A stretch of 64,000 nt of DNA, from NCBI RefSeq assembly GCF_024496085.1, contig NZ_CP101751.1:2046001-2110000 (forward strand). Direction: 5' to 3'. The notes beneath the pieces were generated by a model. The model saw nothing but the letters and a program-made list of their open reading frames with translations, made no database searches and had not been told where the DNA came from. The position numbers and the translations under genes were made by a program. The stretch's first letter is position 1, and the number at the start of each line of letters is the position of its first letter. This document shows, in pieces, positions 44,101 through 51,655 of the stretch. Origin of the DNA: Flavobacterium cerinum. Its GTDB lineage: Bacteria; Bacteroidota; Bacteroidia; Flavobacteriales; Flavobacteriaceae.

Positions 44101-44682
44101 TATTTTTCCGGACGTTCGTTTACAACCGAAGAACCGTTGTATCGTTCCTATCCGGATAAATCATTTTTGTGTTACGACAAAGGAATGGTGGTGATGTATC
44201 AGTTGGAAAAGCGAATCGGAGAACAGCAGCTCAATAAAGCACTTCGTTCTCTTTTAAACCGATATGCTTATCCGAAACAACCGCCAACCGCCAATGATTT
44301 ATTACAGGAATTTTATAGGGTAAGTCCACCTGAGATCCATTCTAAAATAGATGAATGGTTTAAAACGATTACGACTTATGATCTTGCATTGGAAGAAGTA
44401 AGCTGTACAAAAGACAAAAACGGAACGTATGATGTCAAAGTAAAGATAGCAGCAACGCAATATAAGGAAGATGGGAACGGTAACCGGAAAGAGCAGAACT
44501 TTACCGAGCCGATAGAAATCGAAATCAGTTATCAGGACGGAACTTCACAGCTATTGGTGATACCTAAAGAACAATTCGGATTATGGCAATTCAAATTAAA
44601 GCAAAAACCGGTTGCGATTACGCTAGACCCGAATCTGTTGTTTTTGGAGATGAATACCGAAGACAATCATAAAACATTGTAA
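41200..44682 (+). CDS. ABC-2 permease fused to M1-family aminopeptidase domain
   Basis: An 1160-residue fusion. About residues 1-570 hold two sets of ABC-2 permease helices separated by a soluble segment; about 610-1160 form an exported M1 peptidase-like domain: beta domain, catalytic domain and C-terminal part. The zinc site is His912-Glu913-Leu-Ala-His916 with Glu937 (LLTETLAMY) as third ligand, 20 residues after the HExxH rather than 18. The M1 substrate motif GAMEN is not seen; its place holds FAGTAYPTGFFINE. This fusion is known in Bacteroidota but functionally obscure. It could couple peptide trimming to export. Confidence 0.88.
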   Translation: MITEILKFDWNFFAKKRSFPVMLLFFLSFGIFTTVAANFPFPETYRNAPYTITYIIGVMSLINIFTVTLLAAQGLLRESDTRFDSILYATPIRKRNYLGSRFITIFLITVLTFGLYGIGLFLGHQLFREHPGDYTNTGIGTYLYAFSVLALPNILFCTGIICSIGVLTRNKIAIYISGLFIYFLYWGIAMFANSPLLANASPVSDKTMQLMARIDPFGLSAFFEQTRYWSALERNNEVIALQGDFLFNRLLFIAIAFGLVGLAYKRFTLSVGKQKTEKQKRDKEIGIVFNYQPIKTKVKGYSYDFRAWFSFVKTDVKAVFKTVPIWIMLLGWVFFLAMEIAGNINAGVRLPERFATTALMIGDILKLFPIIGLLIVLFYGSEIYWRSHSSRFDALEKTTPVSGGVVLLAKVTVLSLVPIILIAASIVTGLVFQWVYNDAIVDWGLYLSLFYLIGLPLMLSAAFVIGIQSVSPNRYIGLIISSVLLLLTNTSLGGMFGMTHPLWRFANAYQGNYSEMTGFDIFITAFHIKMIFWTSVTTVFLIGITTRGKHFRKIHYLLLLISLTVAGWSGIQIVTKTTISKKNERNDWKQEYEVRYKKYESLPQPIITDVKTDVALFPEKNAYTVTGIYTLINKNTTAIDSVLVYADKDFEWSGITISGAKLVTKDTAYGHYWYRFASPLQPGQTTRMHFHFSYSASAFNDFIRFNTIVQNGTFIRISNFYPGFGYRSDNEIEDHKERKKRGLEPSTLVIPLERKTDNVETFINLDMTIATASDQTAIGLGTLKKKWKQDNRQYFHYSTESPIPFRFVVTSARYAVKKLKYRDIALEVYYHPEHDQNIDHLIKNAKYTLDYCEENFSRYPYKILRFAEISSFTKGFAGTAYPTGFFINETFGFRNKAEQNPEKDIINEMVSHELAHTWWGNAMINPDYREGSKLLTETLAMYTELMVYKKTYGSKNLRSRVAVHRDLYFSGRSFTTEEPLYRSYPDKSFLCYDKGMVVMYQLEKRIGEQQLNKALRSLLNRYAYPKQPPTANDLLQEFYRVSPPEIHSKIDEWFKTITTYDLALEEVSCTKDKNGTYDVKVKIAATQYKEDGNGNRKEQNFTEPIEIEISYQDGTSQLLVIPKEQFGLWQFKLKQKPVAITLDPNLLFLEMNTEDNHKTL

Positions 44683-44686
44683 AAAG

Positions 44687-44762
44687 AAAAAGGATGGTAT
44701 TGAACTGCCCCCAAATAGTGTCTAAACTTTTGGGCGCACTCTAATTTAGCCATCCTTTTTTT
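44687..44762. terminator. Terminator whose loop carries an IS-end-like inverted repeat
   Basis: Outer stem GGATGG (44692-44697) with CCATCC (44750-44755), flanked by A and T runs, serves the convergent genes. The 52-base loop contains TGAACTGCCCCCAAA ... TTTTGGGCGCA (44701-44738), whose arms pair with one mismatch. The C-rich arm resembles terminal inverted repeats of IS3-type elements in Flavobacteriia, from memory, so it may be a decayed insertion remnant. Confidence 0.55.
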
Positions 44763-44776
44763 ATACATTCTTTCGA

Positions 44777-45838
44777 TTACTCGTTTTTTAAAGAAGCCAT
44801 ATCAATAACAAAACGATAACGAACATCGCTTTTCAGCATACGCTCATACGCTTCATTAATGTCTTGCATCTTAATAATTTCAATATCGGAAGTAATATTG
44901 TGCTTTCCGCAGAAATCCAATAATTCCTGAGTTTCCGCAATACCGCCAATAACCGAACCGGCAACTGATTTTCGACCCATAATCATCGGAACAGTATTTA
45001 ACATCGGCTCCAGATTCCCCAGATAACCGACTAAAACGATTGTTCCGTTAATATTTAAGGTTGGAATATAATGATTAACATCATGTACATAAGGAACAGT
45101 ATCAATGATCAAATCAAATTTACCTTTAACCGTTGCCATTTGCGTAGCATCAGTAGAGATGATCACTTCATCTGCGCCTAAATCAAATGCATCTTGTTCT
45201 TTTTTCGGAGATCGGGAAAATAAGGTTACATGTGCACCTAATCCTTTAGCCAGTTTGATCGCCATATGACCTAATCCGCCTAAACCGACAACAGCTACTT
45301 TACTGTTTTGATTTACTTTCCAGTGACGTAAAGGTGACCAGGTTGTAATACCGGCACAAAGTAGCGGAGCAGTAGCCGCCAGATCCAGATTTTCCGGTAC
45401 TTTTAGTACGAAATGTTCATCTACAACAACTTTTTCAGAATAACCGCCATAGGTGCGTAGTCCTAAATGTTTGTCCGGACTGTTATACGTTCCCGTGAAT
45501 CCCGGAATACAATATTGTTCCAGATCGTGTTTACAGTGATCACACTCCCGACAGGAATCAACAAGACATCCCACTGCAGCCAGATCGCCGACTTTAAATT
45601 TGGTAACACCGCTACCCACTTTCGTGATTTTACCCACAATCTCATGTCCGGGAATAGCCGGATAAACAGTTCCGCCCCAATCGTTACGTGCCGTGTGAAG
45701 ATCAGAATGGCAAACCCCGCAATACAGGATGTCAATTTCGACATCTTTCTCAGTAGCTTCCCTGCGCGGAATGGTTAACAGCTCCAAATCAGCATCAATT
45801 GCCTGGGTGCCGTATGCTTTTACATTAAATTTTTCCAT
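44777..45838 (-). CDS. Zinc-dependent NAD(P) alcohol dehydrogenase (YahK/CAD type)
   Basis: A 353-residue medium-chain dehydrogenase. Catalytic zinc ligands lie in YCGVCHSDLH and PGHEIVG. The structural zinc uses the four Cys of CRECDHCKHDLEQYC. The coenzyme loop is VVGLGGLGHMAIKLAKGLG. It is closest in motif to YahK/cinnamyl-alcohol-dehydrogenase-like aldehyde reductases, usually NADPH-linked. ATG 45838 (MEKFNVKAYG) is chosen; the frame to 45901 includes leader. Divergent from an AraC regulator that probably controls it. Confidence 0.93.
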   Translation of the reverse strand: MEKFNVKAYGTQAIDADLELLTIPRREATEKDVEIDILYCGVCHSDLHTARNDWGGTVYPAIPGHEIVGKITKVGSGVTKFKVGDLAAVGCLVDSCRECDHCKHDLEQYCIPGFTGTYNSPDKHLGLRTYGGYSEKVVVDEHFVLKVPENLDLAATAPLLCAGITTWSPLRHWKVNQNSKVAVVGLGGLGHMAIKLAKGLGAHVTLFSRSPKKEQDAFDLGADEVIISTDATQMATVKGKFDLIIDTVPYVHDVNHYIPTLNINGTIVLVGYLGNLEPMLNTVPMIMGRKSVAGSVIGGIAETQELLDFCGKHNITSDIEIIKMQDINEAYERMLKSDVRYRFVIDMASLKNE

Positions 45839-45985
45839 AGTAGCTTTTAGTTTTATATGATTTGTATTGTTCAATTTGCAAACAGGGCTGCTGCATAACA
45901 CTGAAAGACAGAAGAACCCTGCAAAATTCCAATCTATTTTTTAAACGGGGCGTATACGGATTACGGTATTACTTACCAATTTCAC

Positions 45986-46035
45986 TGATTGTAATAATCG
46001 GATGATTGTTACAATAAAATTATGCAATAACTTTG
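45986..46035 (+). promoter_or_regulatory. AraC gene promoter with repeated half-sites
   Basis: TTG (46006-46008), 19-base spacer and TAACTTTG (46028-46035) make a near-ideal promoter for the gene at 46056. Direct repeats TGATTGTAA (45986) and TGATTGTTA (46003) lie 17 bases apart, the second covering the -33 element. ATTGTAA/TTACAAT also form an inverted repeat. They suit autoregulation by the AraC protein. Confidence 0.6.
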
Positions 46036-46055
46036 ATTCCTGAAATAAAATCAGA

Positions 46056-46958
46056 ATGGAAAATATCGTACGATTTGATACAGTAAGTGAATATAATAGT
46101 TATTACAACAGTGATACACAGCATCCTTTGGTGAGTGTGATCGATTTATCGAAATCGGACAGAAAGATTAATGTTCGGATGAATTTCGGATTTTATACCG
46201 TTTTTCTGAAAGATGTTAAATGCGGAAATCTCCGTTATGGCTGTAATTATTATGATTATCAGGAGGGAACATTGGTTTTTCTAGGTCCCGGACAGGTGAT
46301 GGGGATTGAAGATAACGGACAGCTATATCAGCCACAGGGATATGCCTTGGTTTTTCATCCGGATCTGATTCGCGGAACAGCACTCGGACGTTTTATTGAT
46401 GATTATACGTTCTTCTCGTATGATGTGCATGAAGCACTCCATTTATCTGAAAATGAACGAAAGATTATTATTGATTGTCTTTTAAAAATCAAACAGGAGC
46501 TTGATCAACCTATAGATAAGTATAGTAAAAAACTGATTGTTAATAATATTGAATTGTTTTTAAACTATTGTGTTCGTTTTTACGACAGGCAGTTTGTGAC
46601 GCGGGATACGGCTCATAAAGGTATTCTGGAACGATTTGAAACCGTACTGAACAACTATTTTCAATCGGATAAGCCGCAAACAATGGGACTTCCTTCAGTC
46701 GGTTTTTGTGCCGAAGCGTTATTTTTATCGGCTAATTATTTCGGCGATCTTATTAAAAAAGAAACCGGAAAATCGGCTCAGGAATATATACAATCAAAGG
46801 TGATCAATACGGCAAAGGAAAAAATGTTTGACCGTCATAAATCGGTAAGTGAAATTGCATATGAATTAGGATTTAAATATCCGCAGCATTTTAGCCGGTC
46901 TTTTAAACAACATGTAGGAGTATCTCCCAATGAATATCGTATTCAGAGTCATTCTTAA
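46056..46958 (+). CDS. AraC family transcriptional regulator
   Basis: A 300-residue AraC regulator. The N-terminal sensing domain includes GTLVFLGPGQVMGIEDNGQLYQPQGYALVFHPDLIRG, typical of regulators beside oxidoreductase genes. The C-terminal HTH pair ends with VSEIAYELGFKYPQHFSRSFKQHVGVSPNEYR. It is divergent from the alcohol dehydrogenase across 217 bases, the usual arrangement of an activator and its target. Confidence 0.92.
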   Translation: MENIVRFDTVSEYNSYYNSDTQHPLVSVIDLSKSDRKINVRMNFGFYTVFLKDVKCGNLRYGCNYYDYQEGTLVFLGPGQVMGIEDNGQLYQPQGYALVFHPDLIRGTALGRFIDDYTFFSYDVHEALHLSENERKIIIDCLLKIKQELDQPIDKYSKKLIVNNIELFLNYCVRFYDRQFVTRDTAHKGILERFETVLNNYFQSDKPQTMGLPSVGFCAEALFLSANYFGDLIKKETGKSAQEYIQSKVINTAKEKMFDRHKSVSEIAYELGFKYPQHFSRSFKQHVGVSPNEYRIQSHS

Positions 46959-46987
46959 ATAGAGATTGTTCCACCGGGAGATAACAG

Positions 46988-47008
46988 AGCATTATGAAAT
47001 GCTTTTAA
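46988..47008. terminator. Weak terminator-like hairpin
   Basis: A 6-bp stem AGCATT/AATGCT with a 4-nt loop and TTTT lies between convergent genes. Low GC content makes it weak. Confidence 0.35.
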
Positions 47009-47490
47009 TTAGCTGTAGCAACTATAAAGTCAATTATTAATGTCAGAATACTGATTATAAAATAACCCCAGGCTTTGATCCGGTTACTGCTTTGTTTTGC
47101 CGGATCAATGTCTACTTTAACATCAACCTTAACATCGCGATAGCCCATATGACGTAACCCGTCCCGATAGCGCAGGTCTTTTTTATAAACACTTTGTTTT
47201 TCGATACGATACATCAGTTTATAATTTTTGGTATAATTAAAATAACCGCGATAAAGTAGAATCAACGGACCTATAAAAGGAAAAAACAAAGAAAATACCG
47301 ATGCCCAAAACAGTTTAATGATTATATATTCTTTGTGGGGTTTTAAATCAGCGGTATTCGCGTAGGGATTCGATTGTTGTTGTGATAGCGGAGCAACATA
47401 TAAATTGTTTTGGGAATTACTATAATTCCGTCCCGCTTGTCGTGCAGCTGCAAAAGCATAGTTTTTTGCTAAGTCATAAATAAAAGACAT
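47005..47490 (-). CDS. Hypothetical two-helix membrane protein
   Basis: A 161-residue protein not matched to a family by eye. Polar, Asn/Gln/Tyr-rich N-terminus (to about residue 50), membrane segment 1 (about 56-82, IIIKLFWASVFSLFFPFIGPLILLYRGYF), a basic linker with YRDVKVDVKVDIDPAK, and membrane segment 2 near the C-terminus (about 141-158). The topology suggests both ends face the same side. Convergent with the AraC gene. Confidence 0.6.
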   Translation of the reverse strand: MSFIYDLAKNYAFAAARQAGRNYSNSQNNLYVAPLSQQQSNPYANTADLKPHKEYIIIKLFWASVFSLFFPFIGPLILLYRGYFNYTKNYKLMYRIEKQSVYKKDLRYRDGLRHMGYRDVKVDVKVDIDPAKQSSNRIKAWGYFIISILTLIIDFIVATAN

Positions 47491-47781
47491 AATAAAAGAG
47501 GTTAGTTATTAATACATTGTGAATGGTATCGCAAACTTACCCGCTGCAAGAGATTTTTCTTTACGGTTTTCCATAACGGATAAAACGGAACGAAAAGTAA
47601 AGATTTTATGAAGAAAAGTTCTTGTAAGAAACCCCGCTATTAAGGGTGAAATCACCTAATTTTGAGTAGGTTTTAATTGTTTTATATTTAAAAAATTGTG
47701 TTAATATTTGTTTTTTATCTTTAATATGTTGTATTTGGTCTAAAAAGTATATGTTAAAAAGTATAATATAATGGGTTTTTA
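47491..47781. other. Intergenic region with no recognised gene
   Basis: About 290 AT-rich bases between the two-helix protein start and the small-gene promoter. I see no convincing reading frame, RNA fold or repeat. Confidence 0.5.
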
Positions 47782-47789
47782 TATATTTG
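47782..47789 (+). promoter_or_regulatory. -7 box of 45-codon small gene
   Basis: TATATTTG is an exact TAnnTTTG match 22 bases before the ATG at 47812; no clear -33 TTG. Confidence 0.5.
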
Positions 47790-47811
47790 ATGTTGCAAAT
47801 TTAAACTCAAT

Positions 47812-47949
47812 ATGTCTAATTTATTTGGATCGATCATCAGGTTTTTTACAGGAAGCAGGAAAAAACAAGTAAGTTTTGAAAGCGACTCCAATGTAAAAAG
47901 ACAAAATGGAAAGAAACTTTCCAAAAAGAAAAAACAAAACTGGTATTAA
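47812..47949 (+). CDS. Small basic protein, 45 residues
   Basis: A complete small frame starting MSNLFGSIIRFFTGSRKK and ending KKKKQNWY. It has an amphipathic-looking N-terminal helix (residues 3-13) and a strongly basic C-terminal half (KRQNGKKLSKKKKQ). A -7 box lies 22 bases upstream and a strong terminator begins at its stop codon, so the locus looks like a dedicated transcription unit. No family recognised. It could bind membrane or nucleic acid. Alternatively the transcript may be a regulatory RNA and the frame incidental. Confidence 0.6.
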   Translation: MSNLFGSIIRFFTGSRKKQVSFESDSNVKRQNGKKLSKKKKQNWY

Positions 47950-47977
47950 AAAAGGCTCCAAAAGGGGCCTTTTTGTT
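47949..47977 (+). terminator. Intrinsic terminator of small gene
   Basis: The stem AAAAAGGCTCC/GGGGCCTTTTT (one G-T pair) with a 4-nt loop ends in TTTTTGTTTT. Confidence 0.88.
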
Positions 47978-47990
47978 TTAGTACTATTGC

Positions 47991-49055
47991 TTACCGGTTC
48001 GGATTGTTTGTTATGTTATTAACGATTGTATGCGTAATCGGTTTTAGTGTTTTTTCGGTGACCGGATGTAAACCGTGATAGGTAAACAATTCGTATTGTC
48101 CGTTTAACTTGGAATACCAGATCAGCGGTTTGCCGTACGGATCAAAAAAAGTCAGCGTATCACTATAGGCAACTTTCCTAAATTTTTCTAATAGCTTATC
48201 ATTTAACGGAATTCGGTAAACTTGTATTTCCGGATCGCTACAATCAATCTTTTCATAATGATCTTCCATCCATATCATACAGTTTTTAGGTGTAAAAACC
48301 GTTTTATTAAGTCCCCATACTAAAATAACCATTACCAGAATACTTCCGATGATGATATACATCTTATTCGGCCGGGGCGGAATTTTGCGTACTGTCGTTG
48401 CCGGCGGATAGGTGAGAAATCCCATAGGTTTTGTATCGTCATATTCGGAATCCGGCGGTTTATTTTCGGGATTGTCAATTACTTCTTTCGTTTCTGTTTC
48501 AGTCGGAGTTTCTTCCTCTCTTTTATCTTGATCAACTATATCGGTTGTTAGCTCCGGAGTTATCCCGGTAGACGGATCTATCGGATCATTATTAGCTGAC
48601 GCGTTATCTTCACTATCGGGTGCTACTTCCGGGATTTCTTTCGTATCGGGTTTAATTTCTTTTGGTTTATCTAAAGGAGGTAAAGGCTCTTCGAAATCTC
48701 TAAATTTAGCATAAGGTCTAGGATTGTAGTTGACTAATATAGCTACTAATTCACACACTTTAGAACTGGGATTTTTTACATCTGTAGTTAAAAAATAAGT
48801 AACATTTCGAAAACGGTTTAGATTAAAATCTTCTATAGTTTTTAACTGAATTTTTTCATTTTGTTCGAGGCTAAAACGGAAGAAACTAGCAAACGTATTT
48901 TTATCATCAGAAGATAAACCGTTCTTAAATAAATCCTCACATAATTCTTTTAGAGGATTACGTTTAAGGTCATTAAAATAAAGAGCATATTGACCATTTT
49001 TTTCTTTCTCATATTTTGCTTTTATAGCGTTTATATATTCTTTACTGGTTCGCAT
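47991..49055 (-). CDS. Hypothetical single-pass membrane protein
   Basis: A 354-residue protein of unknown family. Three parts are visible: a cytoplasmic N-terminal domain (about 1-115), a long acidic, Pro/Glu/Thr-rich linker (about 118-215), one membrane helix (about 232-250, MYIIIGSILVMVILVWGL), and a small outer domain with two Cys around CMIWMEDHYEKIDC that may form a disulfide. Similar WMEDHYEK-type segments recur in Flavobacterium hypothetical proteins, from memory. The layout suggests a tether or sensor linking cytoplasm and periplasm. Confidence 0.65.
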   Translation of the reverse strand: MRTSKEYINAIKAKYEKEKNGQYALYFNDLKRNPLKELCEDLFKNGLSSDDKNTFASFFRFSLEQNEKIQLKTIEDFNLNRFRNVTYFLTTDVKNPSSKVCELVAILVNYNPRPYAKFRDFEEPLPPLDKPKEIKPDTKEIPEVAPDSEDNASANNDPIDPSTGITPELTTDIVDQDKREEETPTETETKEVIDNPENKPPDSEYDDTKPMGFLTYPPATTVRKIPPRPNKMYIIIGSILVMVILVWGLNKTVFTPKNCMIWMEDHYEKIDCSDPEIQVYRIPLNDKLLEKFRKVAYSDTLTFFDPYGKPLIWYSKLNGQYELFTYHGLHPVTEKTLKPITHTIVNNITNNPNR

Positions 49056-49385
49056 AATGTCGTAAAAAAAGTAAAAATTAAAGGTTATTTAGTAAAAAAA
49101 GTAAATAAAGGATAAATGTTTAACTGCTTGAAAAATAACTGATTCCTTTGCTTCAGAATTAGTTCAGTCCCGATATGCATTACAGGACAAATGTACAAGA
49201 CTACTTCTACTTTGATGATACGGAAAAACGTAATATAGTTATCCGGGAAGTATAATTCATATTATGCTTTTTCTGTCTCATCAACACTTCCCAACATCAA
49301 AAATCAACGGCGTTGCCACCAAACAAACCTCCGGGACAAGGTCCCGGACTGCAACGCCCATTTCTAATTTTTAACTGTAAATATC
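49056..49385 (+). other. 330-bp intergenic leader with nested RNA-like structure
   Basis: No reading frame is convincing here. The last 80 bases hold a nested fold: outer stem GGCGTTGC (49309-49316)/GCAACGCC (49351-49358), enclosing an inner hairpin CCGGGAC-AAG-GTCCCGG (49331-49347). Both stems are perfect and GC-rich in an AT-rich setting. It lies 27 bases before the lipoprotein gene at 49386 and has no T run, so a structured 5' leader or small RNA is more likely than a terminator. Confidence 0.55.
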
Positions 49386-49640
49386 ATGAAAAATTTATAT
49401 TTGATAGCAGCTGTTGCTGTAATGGGATTGTCATTAGTATCGTGTTCAAATGATAAAAGTGCTGAAGAACTGTTCGCTCCTTCTACGAAACAACAAGAGG
49501 AAGTATTGCAAAATTTATCCGAATATGATGACTATCTGATAATGGCTAAACCGGGCGATACTATTCCGCCCAATCAAGAAGGTGGCGGTGGAACAGGTGA
49601 AGACGGTACAATTCCGGTAAAACCACCTAAAAAACCATAA
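49386..49640 (+). CDS. Small lipoprotein
   Basis: An 84-residue predicted lipoprotein: signal segment and lipobox (SLVSC, Cys20), a short acidic helix (residues about 25-52) and a Gly/Pro-rich end (GGGGTGEDGTIPVKPPKKP). No family recognised. It precedes the TPR histidine kinase gene by 44 bases on the same strand and might be its ligand or co-sensor, which is inference. Confidence 0.7.
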   Translation: MKNLYLIAAVAVMGLSLVSCSNDKSAEELFAPSTKQQEEVLQNLSEYDDYLIMAKPGDTIPPNQEGGGGTGEDGTIPVKPPKKP

Positions 49641-49684
49641 AAATTGACATTATAATCTTATCGTAATTTTATTAACTTCGGGGA

Positions 49685-51643
49685 ATGATACTTAAAAAGT
49701 TTTATTCCCCGTTTTTATTATTGCTAATTGCGATTTTTATAGCTTCCTGTGCGAAAAATAATGAGCACAACGCCAATCCTGCCATAACTCAGATTCAGCA
49801 CTATATTCAAAATAGTACTACGGATGCTGACAGCTCGGGTGACTATCGGATGAAAGAAGCGAATAAGGCATTGGAACTGGCAATTGCAGCCGGCATTGAT
49901 TCCCTGGAATTAAAAGCCATGAAGGCAAAATCGGAAACCTTTAGCTGGTATTTCCCGGATAAGGCGGAAGCTTTTGCTAAAGAATATCTGAAATTTTCGG
50001 AACAGAAAAAAGATACCTTTCATATTGCAATTGCAAAACGGGATTTAGGATTTTATTATAAAAATACGGAGAAGGATAGCCTGGCTTTTGCCTATTTAAA
50101 TGACGCCAGAACATTATTAAGCAAAAGAAATTATGAAATAGAGGAAATGTATGCGCTGTTATTGATGTCGGATATTGCCGAAAGATCCAACGATTATTCA
50201 ACAATGGAAGGATTGAATGTTGAAGTATTGTCTTTAAATAAAAAAGTAAATAGCCGGTATTATTTTACCAGTGCCAGTAACAATCTGGGAATCGTTTATA
50301 AATCGTTGCGAAATTATATGATTGCGATTGAAAATTTCCAAAATGCGGCCGATAGTACCGAAGATCCGAGTGACCGACTCATTATTAAAAACAACATCGG
50401 ACTTAGTTATGCCTACAAAGCAAAGGAAAATAAAAAGTATTTTGAGGTAGCCCGGAAAACGATAGAAGAAGTAATCCAGGATGCGAAAGTTGAGCGTACT
50501 TTGGCCAGAGCCTATGATAATATGGGATTTGCCTATTATAATGCCGGTAATAACAAAAGCCTCGAATATTATAAGAAAGCCTATGAAATGCGATCCGCTG
50601 ATCCGACTTTGGCCGGTGATTTAATTATTAGTAATCTGCATCTTTCGGATTATTATAAAAACAGCAATCCGGCTTTGGCCACACAATATGCAAAAGATGC
50701 CTATGACAGAGCCACAAAAATGAGACGGATTGACGATCGTTTGGACGCATTAAAAAAATTAACGGTCTTGACATCGGGACCGGATGTGAAAAAGTATTCC
50801 CTAAATTTTCAAAGATTAACGGATAGTATTACTGAAGTACGTCAGACTGCAAAAATGACCTTCACTCAGATTAAATTTAAGTATAGTGAAATTCAGGCTG
50901 AAAATTTACGCCGAAAAGCAAGTGAAGCACAAAAAACGGCACAGTTGGCATTAGCACAAAGACGACAGATTGCTATGATTGCGATTTTGGTAGCCGGTGT
51001 GTTGATTATTCTTTACGTGTTTCGCCGGATGCGGGAAAAAAATAGAATTGAAAAACTCCTGGAATCCTATAAAACGGAAACCCGAATCGCTAAAAAAGTC
51101 CACGATGAACTGGCAAATGATGTCTTTAATGTGATGACTTTCGCTGAGGTAAAAGACTTATCGGATTCGGAAAATAAAGAAATGCTATTGGAATCTCTTG
51201 ATAAAATTTATATCGGAAGTCGTAATATTTCTCACGAAAACAGCGCGATCGATACCGGAAAAGAGTATCCGGAACAGCTTAAAGAAGTGATCAAAAGTTA
51301 TAAAAGCGAACGGGTTAATGTGATGTCCAGCGGTATTGACGGAATTAACTGGGAAGAAGTGGATCCGACCAAAAAGATTGTTGTTTACCGGGTTTTACAG
51401 GAATTATTGGTCAACATGAAAAAACACAGCCGAAGTTCACTGGTTGTCGTGCGTTTCCAGTTAAACGATACCAATATCCAAATTGATTATTCCGATAACG
51501 GTATTGGTATCGATAAAAATAAGCTGGCATTAAAAAACGGACTTCGAAATGTGGAAACCCGTATCGAAAGCATTTCCGGAACCTATACTTTTGATTCTGT
51601 TCCCGATAAGGGATTTAAAGTAAGTTTTTCATTTCCAAAGTAA
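49685..51643 (+). CDS. TPR-sensor histidine kinase (HisKA_3/NarX-like, lipoprotein)
   Basis: A 652-residue sensor kinase. A lipobox-like Cys22 (FIASC), periplasmic TPR repeats (about 50-390), a coiled coil, one membrane helix (about 431-448, IAMIAILVAGVLIILYVF), a dimerisation helix with phospho-acceptor His473 (AKKVHDELANDV) and a C-terminal ATPase domain (NMKKHSRSS, DYSDNGIGI, GLRNVETRIESISG). The cognate response regulator follows 12 bases later. TPR sensors are frequent in Bacteroidota; the signal is unknown. Confidence 0.9.
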   Translation: MILKKFYSPFLLLLIAIFIASCAKNNEHNANPAITQIQHYIQNSTTDADSSGDYRMKEANKALELAIAAGIDSLELKAMKAKSETFSWYFPDKAEAFAKEYLKFSEQKKDTFHIAIAKRDLGFYYKNTEKDSLAFAYLNDARTLLSKRNYEIEEMYALLLMSDIAERSNDYSTMEGLNVEVLSLNKKVNSRYYFTSASNNLGIVYKSLRNYMIAIENFQNAADSTEDPSDRLIIKNNIGLSYAYKAKENKKYFEVARKTIEEVIQDAKVERTLARAYDNMGFAYYNAGNNKSLEYYKKAYEMRSADPTLAGDLIISNLHLSDYYKNSNPALATQYAKDAYDRATKMRRIDDRLDALKKLTVLTSGPDVKKYSLNFQRLTDSITEVRQTAKMTFTQIKFKYSEIQAENLRRKASEAQKTAQLALAQRRQIAMIAILVAGVLIILYVFRRMREKNRIEKLLESYKTETRIAKKVHDELANDVFNVMTFAEVKDLSDSENKEMLLESLDKIYIGSRNISHENSAIDTGKEYPEQLKEVIKSYKSERVNVMSSGIDGINWEEVDPTKKIVVYRVLQELLVNMKKHSRSSLVVVRFQLNDTNIQIDYSDNGIGIDKNKLALKNGLRNVETRIESISGTYTFDSVPDKGFKVSFSFPK

Positions 51644-51655
51644 ATTACACGAAGT

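Noticed and set aside
44701..44742. Intact insertion sequence
   Set aside because: There is no transposase reading frame; only about 40 bases of terminus-like sequence are present.
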